A stretch of 64,000 bases of DNA from Symbiodinium microadriaticum (lineage: Eukaryota > Sar > Dinophyceae > Suessiales > Symbiodiniaceae), in assembly GCA_001939145.1 (NCBI GenBank), contig LSRX01001164.1:80492-144491 (forward strand), read 5' to 3'. The notes beneath the pieces are model-generated. The model worked only from the letters and a program-made list of their open reading frames with translations, was not told the DNA's origin and made no database searches. A program made the translations under genes and the position numbers. Shown piece after piece: positions 29,826-41,280 of this stretch. Numbering within the stretch: the stretch's first letter is position 1; every line of letters starts with the position of its first letter.

Positions 29826-30394
29826 CTAACTAGTCGTCGAAATCTTGAACCTTGTAATGTAAACCCAGAGCCCTTACCCTAAAGCAAAGAAAGCGGAGCT
29901 TTGTGCAGGTTCCAAACCGGGGCTGAGCCAGCAGACGCCGCGCCGGCCGAGTCAAGAGGCTTGGTCTTAGGGTTTAGGGTTTAGGGTTGTGAGTGTTTTT
30001 GGGTTTTGAAGCGGGATTTGAAGTTTTCTCGTGGCTGTTGATAAGCTTTTGACAGGTTTTTAGAGGGTTGGTATAGGTTTTTGTCCGGTTTATGGCGGTT
30101 TAGCATCATCCACAGCTGCTTTTGCTCTGGGGTGTTGAAATGTAGCAGCGACCAGGGTATAGGGGAGTTTGCCTGGAACAAGGGCTCAGGGTTAGGATTT
30201 AGGGTTTATGGTTTCAAGGCCAGCATCCGCGTCATCACGATCATGTTTTTTCTCATTGATGATGGACGAAGGCACTCCCCTAAACCCGCCCTGAGTCGTT
30301 CAATCCATCCTAAACCCCAAGCCCTAAAGCCTAAAACTTAAAGCCTTACGACCCCAAAGTCCAGCAGTAATGGACATGGCAAGCATGGCTCTAC

Positions 30395-30524
30395 CTTGAA
30401 GAGGCGTTCCGCGACCAGCCTCAGCAGGGGGCACCGAGTTTGAAAGTCAGGCTTGAAGGTTTGGAGGATTTCGAGAGCTTCTTGGTTTAGGGTTTAGGGT
30501 TTAGGGGATTTCGAGAGCTTCTTG
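30395..30524 (-). CDS. Exon fragment, unknown, with GT donor
   Basis: The minus strand reads QEALEILQTFKPDFQTRCPL then LRLVAERLFK and ends at a good donor (AAG/GTAGAG, 30390-30397). The protein is a typical amphipathic helix-rich segment. The upstream (5') end falls in a 19-bp word that is repeated on the other side of a TTTAGGG block (30466-30524), so the block has entered or bounds the exon. Family unknown. Confidence 0.45.
30466..30524. repeat. Exactly three TTTAGGG units flanked by a perfect 19-bp direct repeat
   Basis: GGATTTCGAGAGCTTCTTG at 30466-30484 and again, identical, at 30506-30524. The 21 bases between are exactly three GTTTAGG units. Confidence 0.88.
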
Positions 30525-30534
30525 AGGGGTCATG

Positions 30535-30640
30535 GGACTTAGTCATTAAGGGTCTAAGTGCCTTACTTAGGGTTTTTTTAGTCTTTGGAGGTATAGTTGC
30601 TTTACTTGGACTAAGTCCCGTGATCCTGTAAGTTCGGGAT
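30535..30640. repeat. Palindromic element, unique family
   Basis: The left arm GGTCATGGGACTTAGTC is mirrored by GGACTAAGTCCCGTGATCC on the right. About 100 bp with a loosely paired centre, directly next to the exon-like sequence at 30395-30524. Confidence 0.65.
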
Positions 30641-30908
30641 GTCGACGGGTAACGTTTTTTTTTGTGCTCCTAAACCCTAAAGCCTAAACCCTAAACCCTA
30701 AACCCTAAACGGTTTAGGGTTTAGGGTTCAGGGTTTAGGGTCTAGGGTTGGAGGATGCCGGTCGTACGAGCCTGAGGCTAAAAACCCTATAAGCCTGATA
30801 AATCCTATAAACCCTCTAAATCCTATAAACTCTATAAGCCCTATACACCCTATAAACCTTATAAAAGCCGCAACCCTTAAGAGGAAACCTAGTGAGCTTT
30901 GAATCAAG

Positions 30909-31017
30909 CCCTAAGGGTCCAAGTACCCAATAATCATCTACTCTTATAAATACTAAACTACAACACTACTATCCGTAACCCAAGTACATGATTATTAGGT
31001 CCTTTGGACCCTTAAGG
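30909..31017. repeat. Palindromic element, family B
   Basis: It starts CCCTAAGGGTCCAAGTACCC, carries the core ACTACTATCCGTAACCCAAG, and ends with the inverse of the start. 109 bp. Other copies: 33969-34074, 51240-51340, 61293-61401, partial at 32278-32352. Confidence 0.85.
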
Positions 31018-31254
31018 TAAAACCCAAAAAGGAACTACAATGGAGCCTGTGGGTAGGGATGGAAGAGCGCTCAGGGCTAACAGGGTTTAGGGCTTCAGGG
31101 TTTAGGGACCCTTAGGGAAGCTGCTTGCAGATCGCCACCGGCCTCCGTTGGCGGGAGCCTGCGAGAGCATTTTCTCTCCTCTCTGTTGTGGGGGTTTAGG
31201 GTTTAGGGGTTAGGGGTTTAGGGGTTTAGGGTTTGAGGGGCTGTGTGGGGTTTT

Positions 31255-31344
31255 ACCCATAGGCTCCTTAGTGTTCCTTTTGAGACTACCCTATAGGATT
31301 CTAAATATAAACCACAAAAAGGAACCACTTAGGAGCCTATGGGT
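31255..31344. repeat. Palindromic element, family H
   Basis: The left arm ACCCATAGGCTCCTTAGTG is mirrored on the right by CCACTTAGGAGCCTATGGGT. 90 bp, single copy seen. Confidence 0.75.
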
Positions 31345-32111
31345 AGAGAGTCTTTATCCGGATTGCCGGGTTTGTGCTATGTGTCTTGGGATCTTTTGTG
31401 TTTCTAGTGTGTTTATCAGGGTGTTTCGGTTTCAGGTTCTCAACGGTGTTCTTCCTGATTTAGGTTTTGTTTTTTTGTTTGTTTGTTTGTTTTCAGATTT
31501 TAGGGTTCGGAGGCTCAGGTGTTTAAGGGTGTTCTTTAGGGTGTTTAGGGTTTTGCTGAAGGCTTGAGGGCTGTCAGGGTGCTTTAGGAGTTTTAGTGTT
31601 TTTTTGGTTTGAGGTGCTTCATGGGGTTTTTGGGTGTTGTTGGAGGTCTTTTGTTGTTCAGGGTATTTCTGGCTTAGGCCGTTACTCAGGGATTAGAGTG
31701 CAGAGTTTAGGATATTGGCGGATCCGGAACCCTAAACCCTAAACCCCTAAACCCCTAAATCCTAAAGCCCTAAACCCCCTAAACCCTACACCCTAAACCC
31801 CCAAAACCCCCTAAGCCCCCTAAACCCTAAACCCTAAACCCTGAATGTAGGGACCCGAAACTCTGCTCCGAATTAGTTTAAGTCTCTGGTTGCAGCAGTT
31901 GAAGGCTTTCGGGATCGTAACCCAGAGATTTGGGAGCAGCTCGGGTTGGAACAGAATCTGACGATGCTCCTCCAGCCTGCAGCATAAGATGTATTCCGTT
32001 TTTTGGGGGGGCCCGAGAAGTTGTCGTAACTTTAGTACACATACAAAGACCGCGTAACCGTCGCCCTAGACACTATGCCCTAAACTCTAACCTCAGGCCC
32101 ATTCTTACTTA

Positions 32112-32220
32112 CCCAAAGGGTCCATGTACCCAAATAGAAAATACTTTGGCCCCACAGCCCCCAATAGGGACTACTTTAAGGCCAAAGTATGTCTATTTTT
32201 GGGTACAAGGACCCTTAGGG
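32112..32220. repeat. Palindromic element, family A
   Basis: CCCAAAGGGTCCATGTACCC at the left; TTTGGGTACAAGGACCCTTA near the right end. 109 bp. Confidence 0.8.
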
Positions 32221-32277
32221 TTTAGCCCTAGACCCTAAACCCTAAGCCCTAAAAGCACTAAGAGCCCTAAGAACTCA

Positions 32278-32352
32278 GGGTTACGGATAGTAGTTTTGTA
32301 GGTTAGTATTTATAAAAGAGTATATGATTCTTAGGTACTTGGACTCTTAGGG
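32278..32352. repeat. Palindromic element, family B, truncated, reverse orientation
   Basis: Matches the core and one arm of the copies at 30909 and 51240 when read on the minus strand. The other arm is missing. Confidence 0.65.
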
Positions 32353-32432
32353 TAAAGTTCATTCCTGACTTATGCAGGAGGGAGCTCTTTACGTGCATTC
32401 CCGTGAGCCGCTGATGGGAGACCCCCTGGCCC

Positions 32433-32529
32433 GAAGCACAGAGAGTTCTCAATTCAATGGTTTGGGGCTTAGGGTTTAGGGCTTTATAGGGATTATAGGG
32501 TTTAGAAGCACAGACAGAGAGTTCTCAAT
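32433..32529. repeat. TTTAGGG block flanked by direct repeats
   Basis: GAAGCACAGAGAGTTCTCAA at 32433-32452 recurs at 32505-32529 with a 4-bp CAGA duplication inside. Between them is GGTTTGGGGCTTAGGGTTTA-type repeat. Confidence 0.65.
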
Positions 32530-32573
32530 GGTTTGGGGCTTAGGGTCTAGGGCTTTATAGGGCTTATAGGGTT

Positions 32574-32690
32574 TGTAGGGCTTTAGTAAATTTAGGGTTT
32601 AGGGTTCATAGGGTTTGTAGGGCTTTAGTAAATTTAGGGTTTAGGGTTTATAGGGTTTGTAGGGCTTTAGTAAATTTGGGGTTTAGGGTT
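32574..32690. repeat. Tandem repeat built on TTTAGGG
   Basis: Units of about 50 bp containing ATAGGGTTTGTAGGGCTTTA and AAATTTAGGGTTTAGGGTT, at least two full copies and a partial one. Confidence 0.75.
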
Positions 32691-33467
32691 TTAGGGTTTT
32701 AGAGTTGTTGGTTTAGGGTTTTAGGGTTAAGGGTTTTAGGGTACAGGGTTGAAGGGTTGGTTTAGGGGTTGGGGGTGCAGGGTTTAGGGGTTTAGGGTTC
32801 AGGGTTTAGGGTGTAGGGGTTTGGGGTTTTAGGGGCCGAGGGTTTGGGGCCATGTGTGATTGAATTCTCACCTACTGCTCATCACCTAGAAGCCTGAACA
32901 ATATCCGATCTTATCCCCTGGCTTCACCATTCATCTAGTGCATAATATCTCCCAAAACCCTGTGATATTGTTTCGGACAGCCACAGAGTCTTGTTGTGAG
33001 ATCCAAACCTAAACCCTCAACCCTAAACCCTACACCCGAAAACCCCCGACCCTAAACCCTAAGCCCTAAAAACCCATGCCTCAACCCTAAATCCTAAACC
33101 CTAAAAACCCCAAAGCCTCAACCCTGAACCCTAAACCATGAGACTGTTGGAGGCTTTCGGGNTAAATCCAAAACCCTACCAGAACCTCCCAAGTACCCTT
33201 TCATGGAGCCCTTATGGTCCTTAATAGTGCGTATTCAGGGTACGTATATCAGAGGGAGGGGGGCTAATTACGTTGGCAAGCTTGAGCCTTTGACGGCTCT
33301 GAGTTCAGGTTGGGTTGAGCCCTCGACCCCCCCCCCCCAAAAAAAAAAAAAAAAACCAAAATCCGAAGCTCGAGTTTGCAAACTCGACAAGTCGATTTTG
33401 AGGCTTCATGGAACCCTAAACCCTAAAACCTTAAATCCTAAACCCTAAAAGTTTAGGGTTTAGGGTC

Positions 33468-33560
33468 GGATTCAGAGGATTCAGCGATGAGGGGAACTGA
33501 CATCAGGTCGCCGTCAGGATCGCAGACGAGGCACGCTCCAGTTTCTCGAAGAATCATGGG
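33468..33560 (-). CDS. Exon fragment, unknown, next to a TTTAGGG block
   Basis: The minus strand reads PMILRETGACLVCDPDGDLM then SVPLIAESSES, a balanced protein-like sequence. At its 5' end a 20-bp coding word is repeated beyond a TTTAGGG block (33604-33623), where the same frame gives PMVLQE. So the block separates two diverged copies of one coding word. Confidence 0.38.
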
Positions 33561-33623
33561 ATTAGGGTTTAGGGGTTTAGGGTTGAGGTTTTAGGGTTTG
33601 GGAGGTTCTTGAAGAACCATGGG
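33541..33623. repeat. TTTAGGG block flanked by a diverged 20-bp direct repeat
   Basis: GTTTCTCGAAGAATCATGGG (33541-33560) and GGTTCTTGAAGAACCATGGG (33604-33623) match at 17 of 20 positions. The spacer is TTTAGGG/TTGAGGT repeat. Confidence 0.6.
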
Positions 33624-33968
33624 GCAGGGGAACTTGCGGTTTAGGTAGTAGAGACTTCTGCTTAGAAGTGTAGCTACATTACCATGACAGATGGTCAGGG
33701 GTTGTCCTAACTGAAAGATAGACTTAAGCTACATGGCAACTCCCCAAAGCGCTAAGGAACACCTGGAAAGCCACTTCCCGACAATCCGAAGCTTTTACTA
33801 CACCTACCTACGCCTCAACTAAGAACTTGCATCGCTCCGGTGAAGCGCTTGCGAACCTGAACCCAAAACCCTAAACCCTAAGCCCGAATCGAAGTCATGG
33901 CCATTCGATCGCTTCTGTAGCTTCAAGGTAAGCTTCAGGGGTCTCTTTGGTTCCTTGATTTGGGCTTA

Positions 33969-34074
33969 CCCCAAGGGTCCGAGTACCTAATAATCATATA
34001 CTCTCCCAAATGCTAACCTACATAACTACTATCCTAAACCCAAGTACATGATTATTGGGTCCATTGGACCCGTG
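33969..34074. repeat. Palindromic element, family B
   Basis: CCCAAGGGTCCGAGTACCTA at the left, core ACTACTATCCTAAACCCAAG, right arm ending TCCATTGGACCCGTGGG. It lies 22 bp beyond the exon-like fragment at 34097-34158. Confidence 0.8.
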
Positions 34075-34096
34075 GGTTAGGGTTTAGGTATAGGCC

Positions 34097-34158
34097 TTGA
34101 TCTGGGCGCTGAACCGGTCCGTGACGAAGACCAGTTGGATGACTTCTGTAAACGCGTT
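34097..34158 (-). CDS. Short exon, unknown
   Basis: A CTGACAG acceptor (34159-34165) is followed by NAFTEVIQLVFVTDRFSAQI with a GC-type donor (AAG/GCCTAT). About 62 bp. Protein-like, no family assigned. The family B palindrome lies in the following intron. Confidence 0.4.
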
Positions 34159-35483
34159 CTGTCAGGGGATAAAGTCTACTGGGTCATGAAACTTAGTGGC
34201 GGATTTAAAGACTCGAAGTACCCTGATTGGGTTCGTATCCAATGTCACATGACCAAAGAAACCTCGAAGTATCCTTCTCTGAAAACCCCAGCAAACAGAA
34301 GCGTGTAAGTATCCCATAGAACATCTTATGAAGCCCCCTACAGAAGCCCCTGAAGCCATAGAATAGGAACTTGGAGGCCCGATAAAATAGCTCATTGGGA
34401 GGCGGATGGCATCCGTGTGGTGGCGCGCCTCCTGTGTAGCGGTCGTCTGACAGAGGTGTGCTTAATTAGGGATGTTTGGGCTTAGGGATGTTTGGGGGTT
34501 TAGAGTCTCTTGGTTTAGGGTTTATAGGTCCTGTTTAAGGTTTACTCAGGGGTGTTAGGGGTTTAGGGAGTTTGGTTAGGGTTTAGGGCTTCTTTAAGGT
34601 TTACTTCAGGGGTTTTAGGGGTTTAGGGAGTTTGGTCTTCGGGGTTTTGGGTTTTGATAGGTTTCAGGGCCTAGGGCTTTTAGCGCTATTGGGATTTAGG
34701 GTTTTGGTGATTTTGGTGGCCCGGGTTTAATGTTGAGGGTGGGTTTCAGGGTTTGCCTTGTTGCAGTGTCTTGCAAGGATGCACTCGGCCTTCACAGATT
34801 GTCAATAAGTTGCTGCTGCGTGTTGCTATTAATTGAGTTTGTACGACTTCGTCATTCATCGCATGATTTTTTGCGGCTGAAATGTAGATCAATGTGGTTA
34901 GAGGGTATTAACATAATCTCTAGAGGTTTTGAAAAGGAACTTGAACGTGTCTTTCTCATGGTGTTCAACGCACATTTGAGGGTTCTACTGGGCTGCTATC
35001 GTGCACGACCTTAGTTCCCCAACTGCCCGACCTTTAAACTTGTTGGGTTCCTATAAGATCGTAGAAATCTGAAAGTTCAACCTTATATTTCCCTGGCCTA
35101 TGTAGGGAAGCCTGAACCCTCAACCCTAAGCCCTAAATAAGTTGCTTGAATAGGACCATACGGAGTGTAGGGCCTTTCTTGGCCGCAGTCCTAAGCCCTA
35201 AGTCTTTGATTCACAGCTAGCCAGGGCCTACAAGAAATCAGGGGCTTAGGGGCTCAGCTTTAATCAAGGTCTATGAGATTTAAATCAATGTAAGGGTTTT
35301 TGTAAAGGCACAGGGTTTAGGCTTAGGGCTTTAGGGTTTAGGGGTTAAGGGTCTAGGGCTTATATCCAAAACCCTTAAACCCTAAACCCGAAGCCTAAAC
35401 CCTAAGCCCCTACTATAACACTGTAGGGCTTAGCAAGATCATCCTCAAACCCAGCAAACCTAGACCCCCCCGCACTCCCACAG

Positions 35484-35539
35484 GCTGCTCTTCCTTTGCT
35501 GGCCGCCAGGCATGTCTTCGAGCGAAGGGCCGAAAACCT
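35484..35539 (+). CDS. Short exon, unknown
   Basis: After a CCACAG acceptor (35478-35483) the plus strand reads AALPLLAARHVFERRAEN, an amphipathic Ala/Arg helix, then enters CCCTAAA repeat. It is probably linked to the next exon at 35605. Confidence 0.35.
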
Positions 35540-35604
35540 TAAACCCTAAACCCTATATATAAACCCTAAACCCTAAACCCTAAACCCGAAACCCTCATCA
35601 TCAG

Positions 35605-35745
35605 TGGTTGGGAGATCAAGCTTCCCATTGACTGGTGGAATGGGCTGAGCGAGCGCGAGGAAAGCCTCTATTGCGACGGCTTCGAGGCTGGTGTTGCGGC
35701 CCATGCAAAGGCAGCTGCGGAACACGAGGCGACGGAGGCAGCAAC
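35605..35745 (+). CDS. Exon, unknown (WEIKLPIDWW motif)
   Basis: An ATCATCAG acceptor precedes GWEIKLPIDWWNGLSEREES followed by LYCDGFEAGVAAHAKAAAEH and an Ala/Glu-rich end. The composition is clearly protein-like and CCCTAAA blocks lie on both sides. I do not recognise the family. Confidence 0.45.
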
Positions 35746-36300
35746 CCCTAAACCCTATAAACAGAAAAAACCCAAACCCTAAACCCTGAACCCCTATAAA
35801 CCCTAAACCCTGAACCCCCTAAACCCCAAACCCTAAACCCCAAACCCCAACTAAACCCCAAACCCCAACTAAACCCTAAACCCTCAACCCTCAACCCCAA
35901 ACCCTGACGCCTTAACAACCCCAAACCCCAAACCCTGACGCCCTAACACCCCCAAGCTACTGCCAGGTGCGAGGCCCTGCTTTGCAGCCGCTCGAGGTCC
36001 GACCTGGGCGTGCCAGGGTCCTCAGATGCCAACGTTGTGTTTGGTTTAGGGCTTTAGGGTTTAGGGATGTTTAGGGTTTTAGGGTTTCGGGTTTTAGGGT
36101 TTCGGTTTAGGGTTTAGGGTTTTAGGGTTTAGGGTTTTAGGGTTTCGGGGTTTAGGGTTTTAGGGTTTTAGGGTTTTAGGGTTTAGGGTTTTAGGGCTTA
36201 GGGTTTTAGGGTTTTAGGGTTTTACGGTTTTAGGGTTTAGGGTTTTAGGGTTTTAGGGCTTGGGGTTTATAGGGGTTAGGGGTTTGGGGTTAGGTTAGGG
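35746..36300. repeat. CCCTAAA block then TTTAGGG/TTTTAGGG block (opposite orientations)
   Basis: CCCTAAACC-type repeat at 35748-35945, about 90 bp of other sequence that might be coding on the minus strand, then about 250 bp of TTTAGGG and TTTTAGGG (36040-36290). Confidence 0.85.
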
Positions 36301-38247
36301 TTGATTTAGTAGGAGCTTTAGGGTTTCAGTTGGGTGTATTAAGGTTGCTTTTAGGGTGTATAGGGTTACGTGGTTTGTTCAAGGTTTTTCTGAGCTCGGT
36401 CTTAGTCAGTTGTAAGGGTTTTCTGGGGGAGCTGAATTACTACACCCTAAACTTTTGGGGATAATATGATCCCTTATAGAACTGAAAGTGTACATGTTTT
36501 TGAGCTTATGAACTCAACAACTATGGGTTCAGGACTTGATTTGGGGAACCCACAGTCGAAAGACCTTAATTACCAAGTGACCTTTTACAAAGTAAGGGCC
36601 CTCAACTCAGTTTTTGTTTAATGAGCTCCTATTATTATGGTATCTGAAGTGTAGACGTTTTGCGTAAGTCGGCGATCATATCGGTACATCTCGTCCTGAA
36701 GGGAGAGAGCTTGAGTGGATAGGTGTCTGTCTGGTGTGATAGGTTCATACGAGACAGAGTCTCTGACCGGCTGTGTAGGCAGCTCAGGCTTTAGGCTCAT
36801 GCTTGAAGATTAAGAATGTTCCTTATCATCTTATCTCACCCTAGGCTTCCAAGGACCTTACAGTTAGGGCCGTAGACCCCTTAAGGACCCAATGATAAGG
36901 TCCCTGGAAGCCCAGGGTCACCTGGAGCACCGAATGAAGCAGCTTAGACAACCCAGGACTCCAAACCCTAAACCCCTTAACCCTAGACCCGTCTAGGCTC
37001 GCTTTAAGGAGCCCTTAAAGTTCTACAACCCGAAACCTTAAATCCTAAACCCTGGATCCTAAAGCCTTAAAGCCTTAAGCCCTAAATCAGGTTCTCAACC
37101 CTAAGCCCTAAACCGTCGGACAAGGGCCAAAAAAAAAACTAAACCCTCATTGGCTCATAGTAAACCCCCCAAACTTGGACACCGGATTAAGGACAACTGC
37201 TGTTGATGATATAAACCCTGCATGACTTTAAGGACCCTTAACTATGATAATTATGGTATATTCCTTATTATGGGTACTGCAACGTTTATATCATCAACCG
37301 TAGGGCCGGGATTCCCAAACATTATATACCCCCTAAAGATAGAGGCGATTGGGTTTCCAACTTTTGGGCTTCTACTATAAACCCAAAGCCCTAAACCCTA
37401 AGCCCTAATTAAACCCTACGCCCTAAACCAGAAAATGCTATGAACCCTAAGCCCTAAATCAGAAAACCCTGAACCAGGAAATGCTATAAACCCCTAAGCC
37501 CTAAACCCTAAGCCCTAAATCAGAAAACCCTGAAAAAGGACATGCTATAAACCCAAAGCCTTAGACCCTCCCTAAACCCTAAGCCCCAAACCAGAAAACC
37601 CCGAACCCTAAAGTCCCAACGCCCTCATTGGCTTAAGGCGTCCAGCAACATCGCTGCCTTGGCAGCTTATGAGGCCGACATGGCAGCAGGGATTGTGGGG
37701 TTTAGGGTTTGGGGTTTACGGTTTAGGGTGTTTCAGGCTTCCTTGAAAGGGAGCTATAAGGGCTCCTTGAATCGAGCAGTTTAGGGCTTTAGGGTTTTTA
37801 GAGTCTAGTAATTTAGGGCTGAGGGTTTAGTTGTTTGTAGGTTTAGGGTTTAGGGCTAAGGGGTTTGGGGACATTTTTGTTTGTTAGTACGTTTCCAAAA
37901 TGTTAGAAGAATATAGTATGGCATACCACTCTACCCCGTCCCTAAACCCTAAAACCTAAACCCTAGACCCTAAAACCCTAAACCCTAAAACCGTGGTGTT
38001 TTTTTTTTTCAGGCGCTTTTGTCAGGCTTCGTTCGGCGTTGAATATCGAAGGGTTTAGGTTCTGAGGGTCAGCGGTTCATGGCCTTAATATTTAATAAGG
38101 GTTTAGGGCTTTAGGGTGTAGGGAGTTTAGGGTTTAGGGGTTTTGGGTTTGGGAGTTTAGGGGTTTAGGGTTTAGGGAGTTTAGGGCTTCGAGGTTTAGG
38201 GTTTCGGGTTTAGGCGTTCAGGGTTTAGGGTTTCGAGTTTTAAGGGT
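36300..38247. other. Gene-free zone with palindromic and CCCTAAA repeats
   Basis: It contains a palindrome at about 36825-36910 (TCCTTATCATC with GATAAGGTCC), the family C element at 37199-37302, and a tandem CCCTAAATCAGAAAACCCTG-type array at 37380-37610. A short plus-strand frame near 37640-37680 (SNIAALAAYEADMAAG) could be an exon scrap. Confidence 0.45.
37199..37302. repeat. Palindromic element, family C
   Basis: TGTTGATGATATAAACCCTG at the left, the inverse (TTTATATCATCAACCGTA) at the right, and CCTTATTATGGGTA in the core. 104 bp. Confidence 0.85.
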
Positions 38248-38640
38248 TTAGGGTTTAGGGCTGCAGCGACTACCGCCCCGCCTCCTGTTGACGACATGGT
38301 TTCTTGTTGCAAGGTCGACTCCACTCGTAGCGATGCTGCACTCGAGCTGCTGGATCAGGATGTTGACGGCTGCCATTTCCATCCTAGGCGCATGACTCAT
38401 CCAGACGTCTGCAGGTTTTCTCTGCTGCCTTCTCAAGGTCCTCGACGCCGCAAGACGCATGAGGCATCGGAGCTGGAGACTGTTGGGTGAGCATGAGAAG
38501 GTGCCAATGACACCATTTTCGGTGCCAGGGACAGTGCTCGGCCAGGCGGCTGGATGTCACCCCCCTCGTCGTCTGCATCGAGCTTCAGTGTTTTGCTTTG
38601 CAGTGGCTGTTCTGGAACACAGTCCATTGCCATTGCAACC
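38248..38640 (-). CDS. Possible exon cluster, unknown
   Basis: Two protein-like minus-strand segments lie close together in different frames: VEDLEKAAEKTCRRLDESC (coiled-coil-like) and MEMAAVNILIQQLECSIATS with what follows. A frame change or tiny intron lies near 38400. The stretch is free of TTTAGGG motif. Function unknown. Confidence 0.3.
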
Positions 38641-38759
38641 TCCATGCTTTAAAGGGCACGTCATCAGACTCATCGTATCAGGCTCGCTGAAGCTGCGTTT
38701 TTGTCTGCAGGCTAGGTCTGCGCCGTGGCATGTCTGCATCTGAGAAAGGGCTCATGGGT

Positions 38760-40775
38760 TCAAGTGACTTGAACCGAAACCCCAAGTGTTTTAGGGTAAC
38801 CCTGAAAACCCAAGACTTAAGTAAATTGAACCCAGTAGCCCCAAACAAACCTTAGGGTTCTCAGGGTTCCCCCAAAACCCTAGGCCCTAGGTTTACTTAT
38901 CAATTGCTTGCAGGACTTATAAGGAAGGAAGCCACGTAACTCAGTTAAAGTGTCGTTAAATTAGAGTTAGTCTGTAAGTATTATATTTCTGAGTAAAGTT
39001 CTTTCTGCCACAAACACTTCTATCTTTGTCCGCAAAATTTATCTTATATATTATATGTCACTTGGATCGATACGTACTGGATTTGTAACTGGTGCTTTCC
39101 TGGTTACACACAGTACTTGACAAGAACACTATAGTCACTATAGTTTCAAGTATATTGCTTAATTAAGGTGTATGGTGCTCTCCTGGGTTGTTGGGTTTAG
39201 GGCGAATCCTGAAGACTCCTTGCACCTGGTTTCTCAGAGACTAGGACTTGAGCAAGGCAACAACACCAAGGGCTCGAGGCCCACCATCCAACAGTGAAGA
39301 TTTATAGCGGTTCGGGAGGATCATCGGAGGATGCTCCCCTAAACCCTAAACCCCCAAACCCGTAAACCCAATCCCCTAACCCCTACCCCCTAAACCCCTA
39401 AACCCTAAACTCTCGAAACTTGCGGGTTCATCCTTTAGAGCTCCTTATGGTAAGGATTCTACTTGTAGGGATCTATGCTAGGGTCCAGAGTGCTGTAAGG
39501 ATAGGATGTAGGATAGCTCCAAAGGTAACTGTAATAAGTTCATACTCCATAAACCCTAAACTCTAAGACCCTGAAACCCTAAAAGTATGATGTTACATTG
39601 CAGATGTGCTCGAGGGAATTTGAAAGGTGAAAGGATTTTGGCGAGCGTCTGTAAGGGTTGAGGGTTTAGGGTTTAGTTTTGTTTCAAGACTGTTGAGGCC
39701 AGAGTATATGTAGGTTTCAGTACGACAAAGCTAGCATGTGTCCTGAGCAATGTGCTCCAGAACAGATTCAGATACACAAGGCCAACCATACTGCTATACG
39801 GAGCAACAAGTCGCATGCAATCCTGAACCCTTATAGGGCCCTAAACCTTTTCAGACCCGGTTTTGGGGCTTCCTTGACAGGAAATGTTCTTCATCGGCGA
39901 TCCGGAAGAGTTGTCCCAGGCGGGGTGAGGCTGAGTGCTTCAAGTCTCGGGCTCCGAATGTAGGTGTCTATCCTAAGGCTCCTAAGAGGTTGTAGGGCTT
40001 GGGGTTTAGGTTTAGGGGGTTTAGGGTTTAGGGTAGGGTTTGGGTTTAGGCTTTGTGGGCGAAGGGTAGGGATCTCACTACACTGATCCAGGGGATTCAG
40101 GGTAGAGGGACAAGAGGGTTAAGTAGGTCCGTTACTTCGTATCTGCACCGACTTATACTCCGGATATTCGAGGTTGCCCGCTTCAGCCGCTACCTGTATA
40201 AATCATCTGACTAAGGGATTCCCGATCGGCCAAAGCAGTCAGAAATTTTGACCCTACTGCAAGGCCTCCACCGGAAGCTCGAATTGAACCCTAAATCGTT
40301 GTAATCCTTTGAACTGAACCCCTAAGCCCTTATTTTTTTGAACTGAGCCCTAAACCCTAAACCCTTGAACTGAACCCTAAACCCTAAATCCCAATCCCTG
40401 CAAACCCTCAACTTCTTGAGCTGAACCCTCAATCGTAGCTCCTACAGCCCCAACCCAAGCCCAAACAAAGGACCCTCCATTTACCTCAGCCCGTGCACCG
40501 ATTCAGGTTTGTGGCTTTAGGGTTCAGGTTTTGGGGTGGGTGGGGGTTCAGGTTTGTAGTTGGGGCTTAGGGTCCCGGATCTCAACCCCAAACGCAGTGT
40601 CCCGAACCAGTAGCGTTAGTGTTTAGGGGTGTAGGGTTTAGGGTATATTTCCTGTGTACAAATCTACTGCAACATACCTTCCCAAGCCATATTTTAAGTG
40701 GCAAAGGTAGTGATAAAGCCCAACGGAGCCACCTTTAAAGGAACCCGGTAAGGAACCCTTTCAAGGAAGGCGCCG
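38760..40775. other. No gene recognised
   Basis: A loosely palindromic stretch at 38760-38905 (GACTTGAACC / CTTAGGGTTC words), scattered CCCTAAA blocks (39340-39415, 40340-40400) and unassigned AT-richer sequence. Confidence 0.4.
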
Positions 40776-40792
40776 CTAGATTATGTAGCCTG

Positions 40793-40880
40793 GTGAAGCC
40801 TCGCAAGTCCAGGGTGCTCCGAAAAGCTTCGGATGTGTCGAGCTCGGCGAGTGCTCTGGCCGAACATCAGAAGTGCTGTA
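40793..40880 (+). CDS. Possible short exon, unknown
   Basis: The plus-strand frame KPRKSRVLRKASDVSSSASA and on to AEHQKC is basic then Ser-rich; no clear splice borders. Weak. Confidence 0.18.
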
Positions 40881-41280
40881 AGATTTATAGCTTGCGGGTT
40901 TTACGACATAGTTGTACAAGGGTTGAGGGTGTTGTATGGTTTTATATTGGTTTCGCTCGTGTCTCATCAGGGTTTCTAGCGGTGTGACCATACGGGTGTG
41001 ATAAGGTTTTTTGTGGGACAATGTAATACGAGTTTCAGCAGGTTTTTGGTGCTTTATACGGTTGTATGAGGGTTTCTACGGTTGTATAAGGGTTTCTAGT
41101 AGGGGTTTTGGTCGTAGTTTCATAAGGGGCTTCTGGGGACGGCTGTGTAAGACATGCTCAGGGTATTCTAGAGACGGCTTGTTCTATCACTGCCCACAAT
41201 AACCGGCAAGGTCTAGGGCGTGGCAGGCAGCATAAGTAGGTGATCCTACTTGCTCGACTTCTCCGGCACTCTGTCTGCAA

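Larger units (their letters stand above)
31345..33467. other. Gene-free TTTAGGG-motif zone
   Basis: T-rich sequence with TTTAGGG words (31495-31715), CCCTAAA blocks (31728-31845, 33005-33140), palindromic elements (A at 32112, B partial at 32278) and a tandem array at 32574-32690. No exon assigned. Confidence 0.5.
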
